Assembly (NCBI GenBank): GCA_031280075.1
Contig: JAITHG010000150.1
Location: forward strand, 1 to 7,508
DNA: 7,508 nt
DNA from: Eubacteriales Family XIII. Incertae Sedis bacterium
GTDB taxonomy: Bacteria > Bacillota_A > Clostridia > Peptostreptococcales > Anaerovoracaceae
Direction of reading: 5' to 3'
Positions 5,917 through 7,508 of this stretch are shown one piece after another. Both the position numbers and the translations under genes were made by a program. Each line of letters starts with the position of its first letter. Positions within the stretch are counted from its first letter, which is position 1. The notes below the pieces were generated by a model. That model was given only the letters and a program-made list of their open reading frames with translations. It did no database searches and was not told where the DNA came from.

Positions 5917-7377
5917 ATGGACATAATATCAACGGAAAATCTACTGAAAGTGCTGACCGCGTTCAACCCGTGGTGGCAAACGGACGCGGTCAGAAAAGAG
6001 CTTAACAAAGGCTACAAGCGATTCGCCTTCCATGAGGCATCCCGGTTGCTGAACAGCGAAGATTTCCGGAGGACAGTCATCCTCACGGGAGCAAGGCGCG
6101 TCGGCAAGACAACGATCCAGTATCAGTTGATCGACCAGCTTCTGAAGGCAGGGGTTGCGCCTGCCCGCATCCTGTTCGTGTCCCTTGACCACCCCCTTCT
6201 CAAACTCTTCACCCTCAATGAGATTCTCGACTGCTACCAAGAGAGCATATATGCGGGCAAAGACTGCTATTACTTTTTCGATGAAGTGCAGTACATGACG
6301 GATTGGGATCTGTGGGTCAAGACGATCTACGACACATGCCCCCTTTCGCGAACAGTGGCAACGGGCTCTGCCAGTCCGGTGCTTGCAAAAAAAGCGACGG
6401 AGAGCGGGGTTGGGCGATGGTCCGTCATCCGGGTGCCTACCCTGTCGTTTTTTGAATACTGCGAGCTGCTCGACATCGCAGACCGCCCTGTCTTCTCCGA
6501 GGACGTCAGACCAACGGCACTGCTTGGATACAGCAAACAGAAACTGCGCCTCCTGCTCGGCAAGCTCTCAATGCTGCAGCCGCATTTCAACCGCTACCTG
6601 CTCGTCGGCGGATTTCCGGAGATTGCGCTTGCCAAAGACAATTTTATGGCGCAGACCATCATGGGCGAGGATGTCGTCGACAAGGTGCTGAAGCGTGACA
6701 TTCCATCTTTGTATAAAATAAGAAATTCGACAGAACTGGAGCGGATATTCCTCTATGTCTGCTATCATTCGTCCAGCATCATCGCCATCGAAACGATCAG
6801 CAAGGAACTCGAAGGTGTGAGCAGGGCAACAGTAGAGGATTACATCGGCTACATGGAGAGTGCCAATTTGTTATACCGCAGCTTTCCCATCGACATGGGC
6901 GGGAAAAAAGTCCTCAAGGCGCGCACAAAAATGTACATCGCCGACGCTGCGATCCGCAACGCAGTGCTGATGGACGACAACCTCATGCGCGATGCCGAGC
7001 AGCTCGGCATTACGGTCGAAACCGCCGTGTACAAACATGTAGCTGCCTTCTATTATCAAAACACGACGAAGGTGGGATATTACCGTGGAGGGAAGAAGAA
7101 CAACGAGATAGATGTTGTTGTCGAGTTCCCGTCCGGGAAGATCCTGATTGAGGTGAAGTACCGCGAAAAGGCATCCATCGATGAGAACGACGCGATCTTC
7201 CACTTGGCGGATGAAGCAAACGGTGCCATCGTCGTGACAAAACGCGCCGAGGATTTTGGAGTGCAGCCTTCCAGCGGCACAAAAAAAATTCTGCGACTGC
7301 CCGCGTTTGCCTTCCTCTATCTGCTCGGCAACGCTGAGAAGAATGGATATCGCGGTGGGCGCGGAAACCTTCGCTGA
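5917..7377 (+). CDS. AAA_14/DUF4143-type ATPase with PD-(D/E)XK-like C-terminal region
   Basis: A 486-aa P-loop ATPase of the widespread AAA_14/DUF4143 group, whose cellular role is not established. The N-terminal ATPase core has Walker A TGARRVGKTT (57-66), Walker B YYFFDEVQ (118-125, D122 and E123) and a sensor-like TGSAS (149-153). Family marks follow: LSFFEYCEL (176-184), LLVGGFPE (228-235) and KRDIPSLYKIRN (259-270). A winged-helix-like stretch lies near 275-320. The C-terminal part has NEIDVVVE (396-403) and ILIEVKYREK (409-418), the D-x(n)-E-x-K layout of PD-(D/E)XK nucleases (D399, E412, K414), so it may cut or bind DNA; that is an inference. I chose the ATG at 5917 over 5893 because GGAGG lies 5 nt upstream. 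It is monocistronic as seen, directly behind a 34-bp repeat array, and by eye less GC-rich than the TRAP cluster. Confidence 0.88.
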   Translation: MDIISTENLLKVLTAFNPWWQTDAVRKELNKGYKRFAFHEASRLLNSEDFRRTVILTGARRVGKTTIQYQLIDQLLKAGVAPARILFVSLDHPLLKLFTLNEILDCYQESIYAGKDCYYFFDEVQYMTDWDLWVKTIYDTCPLSRTVATGSASPVLAKKATESGVGRWSVIRVPTLSFFEYCELLDIADRPVFSEDVRPTALLGYSKQKLRLLLGKLSMLQPHFNRYLLVGGFPEIALAKDNFMAQTIMGEDVVDKVLKRDIPSLYKIRNSTELERIFLYVCYHSSSIIAIETISKELEGVSRATVEDYIGYMESANLLYRSFPIDMGGKKVLKARTKMYIADAAIRNAVLMDDNLMRDAEQLGITVETAVYKHVAAFYYQNTTKVGYYRGGKKNNEIDVVVEFPSGKILIEVKYREKASIDENDAIFHLADEANGAIVVTKRAEDFGVQPSSGTKKILRLPAFAFLYLLGNAEKNGYRGGRGNLR

Positions 7378-7508
7378 CCTGGGACAGCACAACCCCTTGC
7401 CGAAGCCAAGCTGCGTCCGCCGCTGCGCTGCGCCGGCGTTTGACTGCCGGACTGCTTTGTGATAGCATTCGCCTAGGTAAAGACTATGGAAAACCGTTCG
7501 TATAGGAA
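7378..7508. other. intergenic tail with no supportable gene
   Basis: No supportable reading frame or RNA gene is visible. A small dyad, CCGGC (7433-7437) with GCCGG (7446-7450), follows the ATPase gene but lacks a clear T-run. An ATG at 7486 opens a frame that runs off the window after seven codons (MENRSYR), with only a weak AGG upstream; it cannot be judged. Confidence 0.5.

Noticed and set aside
7433..7450. Terminator after the ATPase gene
   Set aside because: The stem is only 5 bp and is followed by mixed sequence instead of a T-run.
7486..7508. Start of a new plus-strand gene
   Set aside because: Only seven full codons are visible and the upstream ribosome binding site is weak.

Overview
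The window suggests an anaerobic, fairly GC-rich Bacillota-type bacterium (Negativicutes or Clostridia) or a Synergistota member; this is an inference, not a taxonomic assignment. It rests on strong AGGAGG-type ribosome binding sites, a TRAP substrate-binding protein made as a lipoprotein instead of a free periplasmic protein, and the mix of gene families. TGA is an ordinary stop codon here: dctQ, dctM and the ATPase gene all end with it.

Positions 1-5072, all minus strand, form a tight metabolic cluster. In transcription order it holds two adjacent 3-hydroxyacyl-CoA-dehydrogenase-family proteins (5072-4128 and 4150-3197, overlapping by 23 nt), a 194-nt gap with a candidate promoter and several palindromes, then a complete TRAP transporter: solute-binding lipoprotein (3002-1893), small permease (1882-1331) and large permease (1334-6). 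The second dehydrogenase closely resembles the lambda-crystallin / L-gulonate 3-dehydrogenase branch, and no thiolase, enoyl-CoA hydratase or acyl-CoA dehydrogenase is present. The likely job is uptake and NAD-dependent oxidation of a hydroxy acid (sugar acid or carnitine-like compound), not fatty-acid beta-oxidation.

Positions 5073-5916 are a gene-poor patch of about 840 nt packed with structure. It holds a probable promoter for the cluster, a minus-strand intrinsic terminator, the 3' remnant of a minus-strand gene broken by an in-frame TGA, a long imperfect palindrome (about 234 nt, dyad at 5615), and a 34-bp-period direct repeat array whose units each carry a dyad.

Positions 5917-7377 (plus strand) encode a 486-aa ATPase of the AAA_14/DUF4143 type with a PD-(D/E)XK-like C-terminal part. 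The repeat array runs right up to its ribosome binding site. This half looks like accessory DNA beside the conserved catabolic cluster. The last 131 nt hold no supportable gene.

The best candidate for something undescribed is the ATPase-nuclease together with its upstream 34-bp dyad repeats and, perhaps, the neighbouring palindrome.
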